Shown: positions 47,433 through 57,234, counted from the first letter of the stretch. The stretch is 59,565 bases of DNA from Rhodanobacteraceae bacterium (GCA_024233975.1 JACKOX010000019.1:1-59565); one strand, 5' to 3'. Made by a program: numbers and translations. The notes: a model not told the origin generated them from the sequence alone.

Positions 47433-47969
47433 TCAGTCGGCCGGCGATACCGACACGCGGACGCGCAGCTTGCTGCCCGGGTCGTAGTCGAGACGCGACT
47501 GGAAAACGTCGCCACGGTACTGGTACTCGACGTCATAGCCGGCGATGCGCTGCTCGTCACGATAGCGATCCACGGTGCGGCACTCGCGCTGCACGTCGCG
47601 GTATTCGCGGCCACGCTGCGAGCCGTCGTTGCGGTCCGCACTGCGACCGATGGCGCCACCGATCACCGCACCGGCCACCGTGGCGGCCTTGCGGCCGTCG
47701 CCCTTGCCGATCTGGTTGCCCAGCGCGCCGCCGATGATGGCGCCCAGCACAGTGCCGCCGGTCGGGTCGCCGCCGTCGCGCTCGTAGCGCGACACCGGCT
47801 GGTCGTAGCATTCCTGCACCGGCTCGGAGTAGCGCACCGTCTCGTAGTACGGATCGACGCGCAGCACGTCCGCATAGGCGTAGGTCACGTTGCCAGCGGG
47901 AACCTGCGCCAGGGCGCTGCCGGAAACGGCGGCCAGCAGCAGGATCATCGAGGAAATCAGCATTTTCAT
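47433..47969 (-). CDS. Exported glycine-zipper 2TM domain protein
   Basis: 178 residues from the ATG at 47969 (codons ATG AAA ATG). Signal peptide of about 22 residues ending ALAQ. A glycine-zipper segment at about 75-115 (GGTVLGAIIGGALGNQIG, then VAGAVIGGAIG) is followed by a cysteine-containing C-terminal domain with repeated Tyr and Arg (YRDVQRECRTVDRY). Proteins of this kind sit in the envelope and resemble the SlyB/PcP17 zipper region; role unknown. It has its own terminator, separating it from the arg run. Confidence 0.88.
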   Translation of the reverse strand: MKMLISSMILLLAAVSGSALAQVPAGNVTYAYADVLRVDPYYETVRYSEPVQECYDQPVSRYERDGGDPTGGTVLGAIIGGALGNQIGKGDGRKAATVAGAVIGGAIGRSADRNDGSQRGREYRDVQRECRTVDRYRDEQRIAGYDVEYQYRGDVFQSRLDYDPGSKLRVRVSVSPAD

Positions 47970-48192
47970 ACGTTGTTCGGTCCCCTGAAGGATTGAACGG
48001 TTCACTTTCTGATTCGTACCGGGAGCGCCAGCGGCGACACCCAAAGGTTGCCAAGCGTCACACCCGGTTCACCTTGGGCATCATTGAAGCACCGGACGGC
48101 TGAACCCGCGCTTTAAGATTTCGTTATATCCGGACTGAACGGAGCTTGCCCGATTGGTACACTTGAGGCCAGCACGTCAGGTCACTTTCCCC

Positions 48193-49572
48193 ATGCAACT
48201 CCGACTCCACAACAGCCTCAGCCGCCAGGTTGAGGACTTCGCGCCGCTCGATCCCGACAACGTCACCATGTACCTGTGCGGACCGACGGTCTACAGCTAC
48301 GTGCATATCGGCAACGCCCGCGGCCCGGTCGTGTTCGACGTGCTGGCCGGCCTGCTGCGTCGCGACTTCGGTGGTCTGACCTATGCGCGCAACATCACCG
48401 ACGTGGACGACAAGATCAATGCCGCGGCGAAGGAAGCCGGCGCGCCGATCAGCACGATCACCGACAAGTACACCGCGATCTACCGCGAGGACATGCGCCG
48501 CCTCGGCGTCACCCCGCAGGACGTGGAGCCACACGCCACCGAGCACATGCCGCAGATCATCACGATGATCGAACAGCTCATCGAATCCGGCCACGCCTAT
48601 GCCGCCGAGGGCCATGTGCTGTTCTCGGTGTCCAGCTACGGCGACTACGGCCGGCTGTCGCGACGTCCGGTGGAGGACATGATCGCCGGCGCCCGCGTCG
48701 AGGTGGCTCCGTACAAGCGCGATCCGGGCGACTTCGTGCTGTGGAAGCCGTCCACCGACGACCTGCCCGGCTGGGAATCGCCGTGGGGCCGCGGTCGTCC
48801 CGGCTGGCATATCGAGTGCTCGGCGATGGCCGCCGCGCATTTGGGCGAAACCATCGACATCCACGCCGGCGGCAACGACCTGATCTTCCCGCACCACGAA
48901 AACGAAGTCGCGCAGAGCGTCTGCGCGCATGGCGGCAAACCGTTCGCGCGCTTCTGGCTGCACAACGGCATGCTCAACATGGGCGGCGCCAAGATGTCCA
49001 AGTCGGTGGGCAACGTCAGCCAGTTGCACGAGCTGCTGGACATGCATCCGCCGGAGGCCTTGCGTCTGGCGCTGCTGTCGGCGCACTACCGGCAGCCGCT
49101 GGACTGGTCGGACGCGCTGATCGAGCAGTCGGTCCGCACCATTGACCGCCTCTACGGCACCCTGCGCGACCTGGCCGACGTCGACATCGGCCCGGATCCG
49201 CTACCGATTCCGGAGGCGATCGACGCCGCGCTACACGACGACCTCAACACGCCGACTGCGCTCGCCGAGTTGGCCGCGCTGGCGACCGCCGCACGAAAGG
49301 CCGAGTCGGAAGACGACAAGCGTGAGGCGAAGCGTGCCCTGCTCGGCGGCGGCGCCCTGCTCGGCCTGCTGCAGCAGGCGCCAGCCGACTGGTTCCAGCG
49401 CGGCAGCGACGACATGGATGCCGCGCGCATCGACGCCCTGCTCGAAGAACGCACCGCAGCCCGCGCCGCGAAGGACTTCGCCCGCGCCGACGCCATCCGC
49501 GACGAACTCACTGCCATGGGCATCGTCATCGAAGACTCCGCCGACGGCGCCCGCTGGAAGCGCGCGGGTTGA
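48193..49572 (+). CDS. cysS: Cysteinyl-tRNA synthetase
   Basis: 459 residues from the ATG at 48193. Class I signatures: YVHIGNARGPVVFDVL (HIGH-type, about 35-50) and GGAKMSKSVGNVSQL (KMSKS, about 264-278). The zinc-site cysteine/histidine set is visible in YLCGPTVY, HIECSAMA and IFPHHENEV. The C-terminal DALR-like region is slightly shorter than in E. coli but otherwise normal. Divergent from the glycine-zipper gene; sufE follows by stop/start overlap. Confidence 0.96.
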   Translation: MQLRLHNSLSRQVEDFAPLDPDNVTMYLCGPTVYSYVHIGNARGPVVFDVLAGLLRRDFGGLTYARNITDVDDKINAAAKEAGAPISTITDKYTAIYREDMRRLGVTPQDVEPHATEHMPQIITMIEQLIESGHAYAAEGHVLFSVSSYGDYGRLSRRPVEDMIAGARVEVAPYKRDPGDFVLWKPSTDDLPGWESPWGRGRPGWHIECSAMAAAHLGETIDIHAGGNDLIFPHHENEVAQSVCAHGGKPFARFWLHNGMLNMGGAKMSKSVGNVSQLHELLDMHPPEALRLALLSAHYRQPLDWSDALIEQSVRTIDRLYGTLRDLADVDIGPDPLPIPEAIDAALHDDLNTPTALAELAALATAARKAESEDDKREAKRALLGGGALLGLLQQAPADWFQRGSDDMDAARIDALLEERTAARAAKDFARADAIRDELTAMGIVIEDSADGARWKRAG

Positions 49573-50027
49573 TGGGCAACAGAATGACCGACATCTACCA
49601 ACCCACCGAAGCCACGCCTCAGGCCGCGCAGGACGCCATCGCTGATGAGTTCGGCCTGTTCGGCGACTGGTCGGAGCGTTACCAGTACCTTATCGACCTC
49701 GGCCGCAAGCTGCCCGACCTTCCGGACGCACTGAAGACCGAGGACAACCGCCTGACCGGCTGCCAGTCGATGGTGTGGATCGTCGCCAGCGGCGATGCCA
49801 GCCGACTCGACTTCCAGGCCATCAGCGACTCGGCCATCGTATCCGGGCTGATCGCATTGGCCCTGCGCGTGTATTCCGGCCGCAGCGCCGCCGACATCGT
49901 CGCCACCACGCCGGACTACATCGAACGCATCGGCCTCAGCAAGCACCTGTCGCCGACGCGCAGCAACGGCCTCGCCAGCCTGCTCGCCTTCATCCAGCAA
50001 CGCGCCAGGGCCGAACTCGCCAACTGA
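49572..50027 (+). CDS. sufE: SufE family cysteine desulfuration protein
   Basis: 151 residues if started at the ATG overlapping the cysS stop (TGATG); 147 from MTDIYQ at 49584, which matches relatives better. Motifs: WSERYQYLIDLGRKLPDLP, the sulfur-accepting cysteine in RLTGCQSMVWIV and GLSKHLSPTRSNGLASLL. SufE takes persulfide sulfur from SufS for Fe-S assembly; no suf genes are adjacent. Confidence 0.93.
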   Translation: MGNRMTDIYQPTEATPQAAQDAIADEFGLFGDWSERYQYLIDLGRKLPDLPDALKTEDNRLTGCQSMVWIVASGDASRLDFQAISDSAIVSGLIALALRVYSGRSAADIVATTPDYIERIGLSKHLSPTRSNGLASLLAFIQQRARAELAN

Positions 50028-50087
50028 CCTCGGCGCCTCCGCGCCGTCTACGGCATCATGGGTCATCTTTCTGGCCCGGAGTCCGCC

Positions 50088-51917
50088 ATGTTGTTGCGTC
50101 CTGTTGCCCGACCTTTCCGCCGCCTTGCGCTCGCGGGCGCGATTGCCCTGCTGCTGACCACCTCTGTGTCGGCCACAACGACCTTCGGCCCTGCTCCGAC
50201 GCCGTTGCGTCCCCCGATGCCCAACATCGTTCCCGATGTCGCCAGCATTCCGGCGGATTCGCAGCGCATCCGCCCGCTGCTGGAGCGCTACCAGGCCGAT
50301 CTCGGCAGTCTCGACCACTTCTACGACGTGCCCTACGGCCAGACGCGCGAATCCGCTTATCAAAGTTTCCACGAAGGCTGGCAGCGGCAGCTGTCGACCA
50401 TCGACGCCAGTACCCTCGGCCTCGAAGATCGCATCGACCTGCTGCTGTTCCGCCGCGAGCTGGCGCATCAATTGGATCAGATGGCCTTCGAGCATGGCCG
50501 CTATGTCGAAGCCGCCGCGCTGATTCCCGACGTCGACAAGCTGGTCGCGCTCGCCGAAGACCGCCGTCTGATGCAGCCGCAGGATCCGCAGCAAAGCGCC
50601 GCCCTGCTCGCCGAAGCCACCCGCCGAATCGAAGCGCTGGACACTGACGTCAAACAACGAGGCTTCGACGCCGTCAGCAACCGCAATCCGGTGGTCGCCT
50701 ATCGCGCGGCGCAGGTAATCGATGCCGTGCGCGGCGCGCTGGGCGGCTGGAAGGATTTCTACGCTGGCTACGACCCGGACATGGACTACTGGGCCAGCAG
50801 CAAGGACGGCCCCGCCGACAAGCTCGACGCGGCGCTGGCGGCCTACGCCAACACCCTGCGCGACAAGCTGGCCGGCGCCAGCGACCCTGAAACCATCATC
50901 GGCGATCCCATCGGCCGCGACGCGCTGGTCAAGCAGCTGGCCTACGAAGGCATTGCCTACACGCCCGAGGAAATCCTCGACATCGCCAAGCGCGAATTGG
51001 CCTGGTGCCATGCCGAGATGACCAAGGCCGCGAAAGAGATGGGCTACGACGACTGGCATGCCGCACTGGAGCACATCAAGCAGGATTCACCAGCGCCCGG
51101 ACAACAGCCGCAGCTGGTCCGCAAGCTGGCCTGGGAAGCCATCGACTACGTCGAGGACAACGACCTCGTTACCGTTCCCGAGCTGGCCAAGCGCGACTGG
51201 CGGATGAACATGCTCTCCGCCGAGCGTCAGCTGCAGGCGCCGTTCTTCCTCGGCGGCACAGACGTCTGGGTCGCCTATCCCACCGCCGGCATGCCCGAGG
51301 ACAAGAAGCGCATGAGCCTGCGCGGCAACAACCGCCACTTCTCGCGCGCCGTCGTGCATCACGAGCTGATCCCCGGCCATCATCTGCAGAGTTACATGCT
51401 GGAGCGCTACCAGCCACAGCGGCAGATGTTCTGGACACCGTTCTGGGGCGAAGGCTGGGCGCTGTACTGGGAGTTCCGCCTTTACGAAATGGGCTTCGCA
51501 GAAACGCCAGAAGACAAACTCGGCATGCTGTTCTGGCGCAGCCACCGCGCCGCGCGCATCCAGTTCTCGCTGGGTTTCCACCTGGGCAAGATGACGCCGC
51601 AGCAGGCCATCGACCTGCTGGTCAACGAAGTCGGCCACGAACGCGAAAACGCCGCCGCCGAAGTCCGCCGCAGCTTCGCCGGCGACTATCCGCCGCTCTA
51701 CCAGGCCGCCTACATGCTTGGCGGCCTGCAGTTCTACGCGCTACACAAAGAGATGGTGACCAACGGCGACATGACCGAACGCCAGTTCCACGACGCCATC
51801 CTGCAAGGTGGACCAATCCCGGTGGAGCTGGTGCGCGCACGACTCAAAGGCGAAGCGCCGGCAGCGGACTGGAAGGCAAGCTGGCGGTTCTATCCCGGGC
51901 TCGGCAACCGCAAATGA
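50088..51917 (+). CDS. DUF885 family exported metallopeptidase-like protein
   Basis: 609 residues from the ATG at 50088 (GGAG seven bases before). N-terminal signal of about 28 residues. The family zinc-site motif is HHELIPGHHLQSYMLERYQ near residue 424, followed by FWGEGWALYWEF near 453, which provides the downstream acidic ligand. Members are predicted zinc peptidases of the periplasm; few are characterised. Length is typical. The gene stands alone between sufE and a beta-helix protein. Confidence 0.9.
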   Translation: MLLRPVARPFRRLALAGAIALLLTTSVSATTTFGPAPTPLRPPMPNIVPDVASIPADSQRIRPLLERYQADLGSLDHFYDVPYGQTRESAYQSFHEGWQRQLSTIDASTLGLEDRIDLLLFRRELAHQLDQMAFEHGRYVEAAALIPDVDKLVALAEDRRLMQPQDPQQSAALLAEATRRIEALDTDVKQRGFDAVSNRNPVVAYRAAQVIDAVRGALGGWKDFYAGYDPDMDYWASSKDGPADKLDAALAAYANTLRDKLAGASDPETIIGDPIGRDALVKQLAYEGIAYTPEEILDIAKRELAWCHAEMTKAAKEMGYDDWHAALEHIKQDSPAPGQQPQLVRKLAWEAIDYVEDNDLVTVPELAKRDWRMNMLSAERQLQAPFFLGGTDVWVAYPTAGMPEDKKRMSLRGNNRHFSRAVVHHELIPGHHLQSYMLERYQPQRQMFWTPFWGEGWALYWEFRLYEMGFAETPEDKLGMLFWRSHRAARIQFSLGFHLGKMTPQQAIDLLVNEVGHERENAAAEVRRSFAGDYPPLYQAAYMLGGLQFYALHKEMVTNGDMTERQFHDAILQGGPIPVELVRARLKGEAPAADWKASWRFYPGLGNRK

Positions 51918-52079
51918 ATCCGGAATAGCGGCGGAGCCGCGCGGCACAGCTCTACCCCTCGTCGGCAAATGGGCCAAGTGCCGGGGAGCCCGTCTCCCCC
52001 GTTGTCTGCGCCACACCGCCGGGCTAGGATCGTGGCGCTCGCGCGGACTGGGGGCGCGGGGAGCACAGGAGTCACGACC

Positions 52080-53822
52080 ATGCGTCACGCTCTGTCGCTG
52101 CATCTGTTGTCCCTGCTTTGCCTCTGCTGTCTTGCCCTGCCGGCCCAGGCAACTCTCTATCGCGTCGGTGCCGTTTCCGACGGCAACTGCACCCATCAGA
52201 GCATCCAGGATGCACTGGATGCGGCTGCTGTGGATCCCGTCAGCTACGACATCATCTATGTCGCCAGCAACCAGTCCTACACCGGCCAGGCACTGAGCAT
52301 CGATCACCAGTCCGTCGCGATCTACGGCGGCTTTGCGCAATGTGGCGACAATACCGCCAGCGGTCCGGCGACGCTGCTGGATGGCAGCGGAAACGGCGGG
52401 CTTCCGGTGATAGACGTCAATCTTATCGGGGGCAGCGGATTCCTAGTCACACTGGTGGATCTGGACCTGGGAAATGGCAACGTCGGTGCCGGCGACGGCG
52501 GCAACCTGCGCATTCGCGGGCAGGGCCAGGTCGGCGTGTCCGGGGTGATCATGCACGATGGGACCGCGGCTCGCGGCGGCGGCATGTACGCCCTCGGCGA
52601 CGATGCCAGCCATCAGATCAACCTCCAGATCGGCAACACCGCGTTCGCGCCCACCACGGCCGAAGGCAACCTGGCAACGGCAGATGGCGGCGGCGTGTAC
52701 TGCGACCAGTTCTGCTTCCTCGGGATCAGCAGCATCCGCGTGGCCGACAACGACGCGCAGCGGGGTGGCGGCGTGTTCATGGCCGGGCAATCCAGCATGT
52801 CGCTCTCCGCTGGCGGAATGGTCGACGGCGTCGAAACCGGCATCCTGTTGAACCGGGCAAGTCTCGACGGCGGCGGCCTTTACGCGGACACCGGAAGCAG
52901 CCCCAGCACCGCGCGCTACGTCGAACCAAACGATCCGCCGCGCATCGCTGGAAACCAGGCCGGCCGCGATGGTGGAGGCGTCTACCTCACTGGAAACGGC
53001 ACTTTTCTGCTGGGCGGCGACCTGCAGCTGGTCGACAACAAGGCCGGTGCGGCGGAGAGTGGTCGCGGCGGCGGTCTCTACGTCGGAAATGGTGCCAGCA
53101 CGCTGCTGTACGACCAGAACGACAACATCCGGTGCGGCGTGACAGCGCCGTGCGTGGCGATCAACGGCAATTCCGCTGGCATCCTTGGCCACATCGGATT
53201 CGGCGGCGGCGTTTTCGTGAATGGAAACTCCACCGCGAGCATCGCCTATGCGCAGGTCACGGGAAACAGCGCAACCGATGGTGCTGCGATGGCTGCCAGC
53301 GGAAGTTCCGCGACACTCAGCGTCGGGAGCAGCATCCTCACCGCCAACGCGGGCCCGCATAGCGTGCTGCTCGAAGCCAGCAGCCAGGGCCAGCTGAGCG
53401 GCATCACCATCGCCGAGGAATCCAGCACCGACGCGCTGATCAAAGTGTCGTTCGCAACCATCACGCTACATACCTCGATCCTTTACGACCCCGGCACCGC
53501 AGTGCTGGCGCTGGACGGCCCGACCACAGTCTCCAGCACCTGCGTGCTGTCGCACGATGATTTCGACATGGTCGGCGACGTGCGCACCGGCAACCCCGAA
53601 TTCCTCGACGCAGCCGGCGGCGACTTCCGGCTGGGCGATGGCAGCCTCGCGCTTGACGCCTGTGCTGCCGGTCCATTCGCCGTTGGCGATCGAGACTATA
53701 GCGAGGCACCGCGTGGACTGGACCTGCCGGACGTTCCCGACATCGGAGGCCCCTTCGACCTTGGCGCGTACGAAAAGCAGCTGCCACCGGAGGTGTTTGC
53801 GGATGGCTTCGAGTCACCGTGA
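52080..53822 (+). CDS. Secreted right-handed beta-helix protein with F-x-D-G-F-E tail
   Basis: 580 residues from the ATG at 52080 (AGGAG upstream). Signal peptide ending near PAQATLY. The body has the parallel beta-helix pattern of polymorphic outer-membrane-like proteins: repeated G-G-G-[VML]-Y/F (RGGGMYALG, DGGGVYCDQ, RGGGVFMAG, DGGGLYADT, DGGGVYLTG, RGGGLYVGN, GGGVFVNG), with IAGN/INGN turns. The end has the APRGLDLPDVPDIGGPFDLG block, which I associate with secreted proteins having varied C-terminal anchors, then the tail PPEVFADGFESP. Probably surface-exposed; ligand unknown. Confidence 0.88.
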   Translation: MRHALSLHLLSLLCLCCLALPAQATLYRVGAVSDGNCTHQSIQDALDAAAVDPVSYDIIYVASNQSYTGQALSIDHQSVAIYGGFAQCGDNTASGPATLLDGSGNGGLPVIDVNLIGGSGFLVTLVDLDLGNGNVGAGDGGNLRIRGQGQVGVSGVIMHDGTAARGGGMYALGDDASHQINLQIGNTAFAPTTAEGNLATADGGGVYCDQFCFLGISSIRVADNDAQRGGGVFMAGQSSMSLSAGGMVDGVETGILLNRASLDGGGLYADTGSSPSTARYVEPNDPPRIAGNQAGRDGGGVYLTGNGTFLLGGDLQLVDNKAGAAESGRGGGLYVGNGASTLLYDQNDNIRCGVTAPCVAINGNSAGILGHIGFGGGVFVNGNSTASIAYAQVTGNSATDGAAMAASGSSATLSVGSSILTANAGPHSVLLEASSQGQLSGITIAEESSTDALIKVSFATITLHTSILYDPGTAVLALDGPTTVSSTCVLSHDDFDMVGDVRTGNPEFLDAAGGDFRLGDGSLALDACAAGPFAVGDRDYSEAPRGLDLPDVPDIGGPFDLGAYEKQLPPEVFADGFESP

Positions 53823-53928
53823 GGTAGCGAAACGATTCACATTGAAACCATAGTGGAGTTCCCAGGATTTTGTGAGCGCTACAATGCTCCATGAGTTTGG
53901 AAGTGGTTGTAAGGAATAATTCCACAGC

Positions 53929-54933
53929 ATGAAAGCCTGGACCTTATCCCGATACGGGAACCCTTCCACGCTCGAATTGCGCGACTGGTCCGACCCCATT
54001 CCGGCCGCGGGCGAGGTGCGAATCCGAGTTCGCGCGGCCAGCATCAATCCCATCGACTACAAGCTGATGCGTGGGGATCTGAAGCGCATCCAGCCGGTGC
54101 GCTTTCCGTGGATTCCGGGTTTTGACCTGGCCGGTGACATGGAAGCCGTTGGTGACGGTGCCAGTCGCTTCCGGGTCGGCGATGCGGTGTTTGCACGCAG
54201 CGCGAAGGGCGTGCATGGCGCCTTTGCCGAGAGCGTCTGCCTGCCGGAAAGTTGGGTCGCCGCCAAACCGGCATCGTTGGATTTCGGCGAGGCGGCATCA
54301 CTGCCGCTGGTGGGTCTGACCACCATCCAGGGACTCACCCAGCGCGCGGCACTCAAAGCCGGCGACACGATCCTGATCCATGCCGGCAGCGGCGGCGTCG
54401 GTAGCTTCGCCATCCAGTATGCGCGGGCGCTGGGCCTGAACGTCACCGCCACCTGCAGCAGCCGCAACGAGGCGCTGGTGCGCGAACTCGGCGCGCAGCA
54501 GGTGATCTGTTACGACCGCGAGGACTATCGCCAGCTCGACCAGCGCTTCGACGCCGTGTTCGACCTGCTCGGCGGCGAGCACACGCTGGCCGCCTTCGAC
54601 CTGCTGAAGCCCGGCGGCGTGGTGGTGAGCATCGCCGGCCCGCCGGACCGCGCCTTCGCCGACAGCATCGGCGCCGGCTGGCTACTTCGCCTTGGCATCT
54701 TCTTCAACGCACGCCGCGTCTGGCAGCGTGCCGAGCGCGGCGGCTTCCGCTACTTCCGCTTCCTGACCTCGCCCAGCGGCGAACAGCTGACCACGATTGC
54801 CGGCATGGTCGAACGCGGCGAGCTCCGCCCGTTGATCGACAGTCGCTTCCCCTTCGAGCAACTGCGCGAGGCCATCGCCCACAGCATGCAAGGCCGTGCC
54901 CGCGGCAAGATCGTGGTTGAAGGACTGGTATGA
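53929..54933 (+). CDS. NAD(P)-dependent medium-chain oxidoreductase, quinone-reductase-like
   Basis: 334 residues without the structural zinc cysteines, so of the zinc-independent MDR group. GroES-like N-terminus (ASINPIDYKLMRGDL, PGFDLAGDMEAVG) and a Rossmann domain with LIHAGSGGVGSFAIQYARAL (about 144-163). Likely reduces quinones or enones; substrate unknown. AAGGAA precedes the ATG. The stop overlaps the next start (ATGA), coupling it to a membrane protein. Confidence 0.92.
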   Translation: MKAWTLSRYGNPSTLELRDWSDPIPAAGEVRIRVRAASINPIDYKLMRGDLKRIQPVRFPWIPGFDLAGDMEAVGDGASRFRVGDAVFARSAKGVHGAFAESVCLPESWVAAKPASLDFGEAASLPLVGLTTIQGLTQRAALKAGDTILIHAGSGGVGSFAIQYARALGLNVTATCSSRNEALVRELGAQQVICYDREDYRQLDQRFDAVFDLLGGEHTLAAFDLLKPGGVVVSIAGPPDRAFADSIGAGWLLRLGIFFNARRVWQRAERGGFRYFRFLTSPSGEQLTTIAGMVERGELRPLIDSRFPFEQLREAIAHSMQGRARGKIVVEGLV

Positions 54934-55739
54934 CAACCGCCGAGAACTTGAACACGGATGACACCACACCACTTTGGCCAGACCTGCTCGCCTTTGGAAT
55001 CGCCCTGGCCTGCGCCTGGTTCCTGCAGTGGCGAACCACGGAGCTGGTGTGGAGCCTGTGGCTGGGCAGCCTGGTGATCGGCTACCTCACCATCCTCGGC
55101 ATCATCGCCAGCGGCGTGTACCTCGGTCTGCGAGTGCTGCGGCACCCACAGTTTCCGCAGGACAAGAGCAAGCCCGCCGTCGTCATCGGCAGCGTCATCG
55201 CGTTGTTCCTGCTGGGCTTTTTTACCTTCCACTTCTGCGCGTTCCACGCCGGCCACGCGGCTTTCCTCAGCAGCTTCTTCCCGCTTGAAGGCCTGGAAAG
55301 CCGTGACTTCAGTGATGCATTCACGAACCCGTTCCAGCTGTGGCATGTGGCGTTCACCCGCATCGTTCCGTTGTTCGGACTGGCGCTGGTCCCCGTGGTG
55401 ATCGCCGAGCGTCGCGCCCTGCTGTCACCGTGGAAAGGCGCGCACCGCATTGCGGAAAGCATTCGTGACACGGAGGCGCTGGATGCCCAGTCGCTGATCC
55501 AGTCGAAAGTCATCGGAAAATCCGCGGGCGGCAAGCACAAGAGCCCGATGGGCAATCCGTTCATGGGCCCATACGTCAATGTCATCCGCATGCACCTGCT
55601 GATCTTCGCCTTCGCCGCCCTCAGCGTGGTGGGGCTGGAAAACTTCGGTGTGTTCGCGCTGGTCTACGCGGTCTACTTCTTCCCGTGGCGCGCGGTGTTC
55701 CCCTCGCGGAAACCGGCACAGCCAGGGACTTCACCCTGA
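54930..55739 (+). CDS. DUF6498-like integral membrane protein
   Basis: 269 residues with about six membrane helices. It opens with a polar stretch, then paired helices around TELVWSLWLGSLVIGYLTIL; a later FTFHFCAFHAGHAAFLSSFF segment carries three histidines within a membrane region; the end reads ALVYAVYFFPWRAVFPSRK. I recall this general layout from DUF6498 proteins. Function unknown. It is coupled by ATGA to the oxidoreductase upstream, which hints at a shared redox role. Confidence 0.72.
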   Translation: MTTAENLNTDDTTPLWPDLLAFGIALACAWFLQWRTTELVWSLWLGSLVIGYLTILGIIASGVYLGLRVLRHPQFPQDKSKPAVVIGSVIALFLLGFFTFHFCAFHAGHAAFLSSFFPLEGLESRDFSDAFTNPFQLWHVAFTRIVPLFGLALVPVVIAERRALLSPWKGAHRIAESIRDTEALDAQSLIQSKVIGKSAGGKHKSPMGNPFMGPYVNVIRMHLLIFAFAALSVVGLENFGVFALVYAVYFFPWRAVFPSRKPAQPGTSP

Positions 55740-55791
55740 CTGCCCTGTCAACATCCGCGCGGGATCATGCGCTGACCGTCCAGGTAGTCGA

Positions 55792-56535
55792 TCAAGACCC
55801 GACCGCAGCCGCAGTTTCGAGCACAACGGCATCACCAACGGAAACGCGGCCCGGTTCCACGGTGCTGCCGTAGATTCCAAGGCAGCCCTCACGCTCATCC
55901 AATACGCGACGAAGCACTGCGGCATCCCGTTCGAGACTGTCCGGATCAACCGTGATCACGGCACAGCGTCCATCGCGCTTGTCCATGCGAACGCGAAGTC
56001 CACCGACGCGCAGCACGCCGCCAACCCACGCATCTTCCGGGAACGGCACGTCATCGTGCGCCTCGACCAGCAGGTTCGGACGGAAGCGGCGTGGATCGAG
56101 CACCTGCCCCACGCGTTCACCCAGTGCATGAATGCTCCGGGTACTGATCAGGGACAGCGGAAACGTGTCGAACACACCACGATCCTGCCGGATCACGCGT
56201 GACCCCGGCGCCAGCGCCTCGGCGAGCGCGGCATCGGTGACGTCGAGCTCCTGGCCATCCGGCGTCGCCACCAGTGTCCGCGAGCGATCCGGCCGTGACG
56301 GCTCGACGAAGCGGGGACGGTAGTGCCACATCTCGCGACGCTGGCGGATCGTCAGCCAGGGAAAGCCACTGTCGACAACGCCGTCGCGGACAAACGCCCA
56401 GCGACGATCTCCGGCGACGCCATGCCAGGATACGTCGGCATCTTCCAGCGGTTCGCCGGCCATGGACTTCACCGGATAACGCCAGATGGCCACCACCCGG
56501 CCAACCACAATTGAATCAGGACGTGCTGCATGCAT
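55792..56535 (-). CDS. MOSC domain protein
   Basis: 247 residues. MOSC_N-type beta domain at the start (VVAIWRYPVKSMAGEPLEDA, then GVAGDRRWAFVRDG), MOSC domain from about residue 110 with the conserved cysteine in MDKRDGRCAVITVDPDS and a second Cys in EREGCLGIYG. These domains bind sulfur or molybdenum cofactor and in related proteins reduce N-hydroxylated compounds; partner unknown. GGAGG seven bases before the ATG supports the start. Confidence 0.9.
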   Translation of the reverse strand: MHAARPDSIVVGRVVAIWRYPVKSMAGEPLEDADVSWHGVAGDRRWAFVRDGVVDSGFPWLTIRQRREMWHYRPRFVEPSRPDRSRTLVATPDGQELDVTDAALAEALAPGSRVIRQDRGVFDTFPLSLISTRSIHALGERVGQVLDPRRFRPNLLVEAHDDVPFPEDAWVGGVLRVGGLRVRMDKRDGRCAVITVDPDSLERDAAVLRRVLDEREGCLGIYGSTVEPGRVSVGDAVVLETAAAVGS

Positions 56536-56715
56536 GAGGAAGCCTCCTTGTAGAGGCGCCCTTGAACGATGACCGGCATTGAGCGTGACGGCGAAAAGCC
56601 GCTGCAGCGCCCCTCAATGTCGGGCCGCGCGCCGTGACGCGCAGCCATGGAAACGCAACCACACTACGCCCGAACCTTGCGCTCAAGCAACCACTTTGCC
56701 CAGAGCGCGGTCAAG

Positions 56716-57072
56716 TCAGCCAGTCGCCAAGCCACCACGGAACATGAAGTACACCGCACCGAGGATGCACAGTGCCGCCCAGAGGTAATCGAGCTTCAAA
56801 GGCTCCTTGAGGTAGAGCAAGGCAAAAGGCACGAAAACGCTGAGACTGATCACTTCCTGCAGCATCTTCAGCTGACCAATGCTCATCACTTCGTGGCCAA
56901 TGCGATTGGCCGGCACCTGGAACAGGTATTCAAAAAAGGCCACGCCCCAGCTCACCAGCGCCGCCAGTAGCCACGGCTTGTGATTCATTTCCTTGAGGTG
57001 GGCGTACCACGCGAAAGTCATGAACACGTTGCTGCAGCAGAGCAGAAGGATGGTCTTGTAGATGGCTGGCAT
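56716..57072 (-). CDS. DUF486 (DMT-like) membrane protein
   Basis: 118 residues with four helices. Family landmarks: SNVFMTFAWYAHLK (about 14-27), SWGVAFFEYLFQVPANRIG (about 41-59) and QLKMLQEVISLSVFVPFALL, then YLWAALCILGAVYFMF. DUF486 proteins resemble small multidrug transporters; activity is unproven. I choose the ATG at 57072; the frame is open further upstream, but that stretch contains another gene's terminator. Confidence 0.93.
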   Translation of the reverse strand: MPAIYKTILLLCCSNVFMTFAWYAHLKEMNHKPWLLAALVSWGVAFFEYLFQVPANRIGHEVMSIGQLKMLQEVISLSVFVPFALLYLKEPLKLDYLWAALCILGAVYFMFRGGLATG

Positions 57073-57152
57073 GGCGGCTGTCGCTGCGGGGTGTCGGAGT
57101 GGAGCAATGCCGATGGCATGCCGACCGAAAAACGGGCATGCAACCGGCGCCA

Positions 57153-57186
57153 CGAAAAACGGAAGGCCGGGTTGCCGGCCTTCCGT
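57153..57186 (-). terminator. Terminator of the DUF3011 gene
   Basis: The stem ACGGAAGGCCGG (57159-57170) pairs with CCGGCCTTCCGT (57175-57186) over GTTG. On the minus strand it is followed by TTTTTCGTG. It lies 49 bases after the stop at 57235. Confidence 0.88.
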
Positions 57187-57234
57187 GGATGACAGTATCA
57201 ACCAACGCCTGACTGCTGCGAAGCGGCGAAAGCG

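Noticed and set aside
49152..51074. Minus-strand open frame of 640 codons opposite cysS, sufE and the DUF885 gene
   Set aside because: Spans three well-supported plus-strand genes; no coherent protein features.
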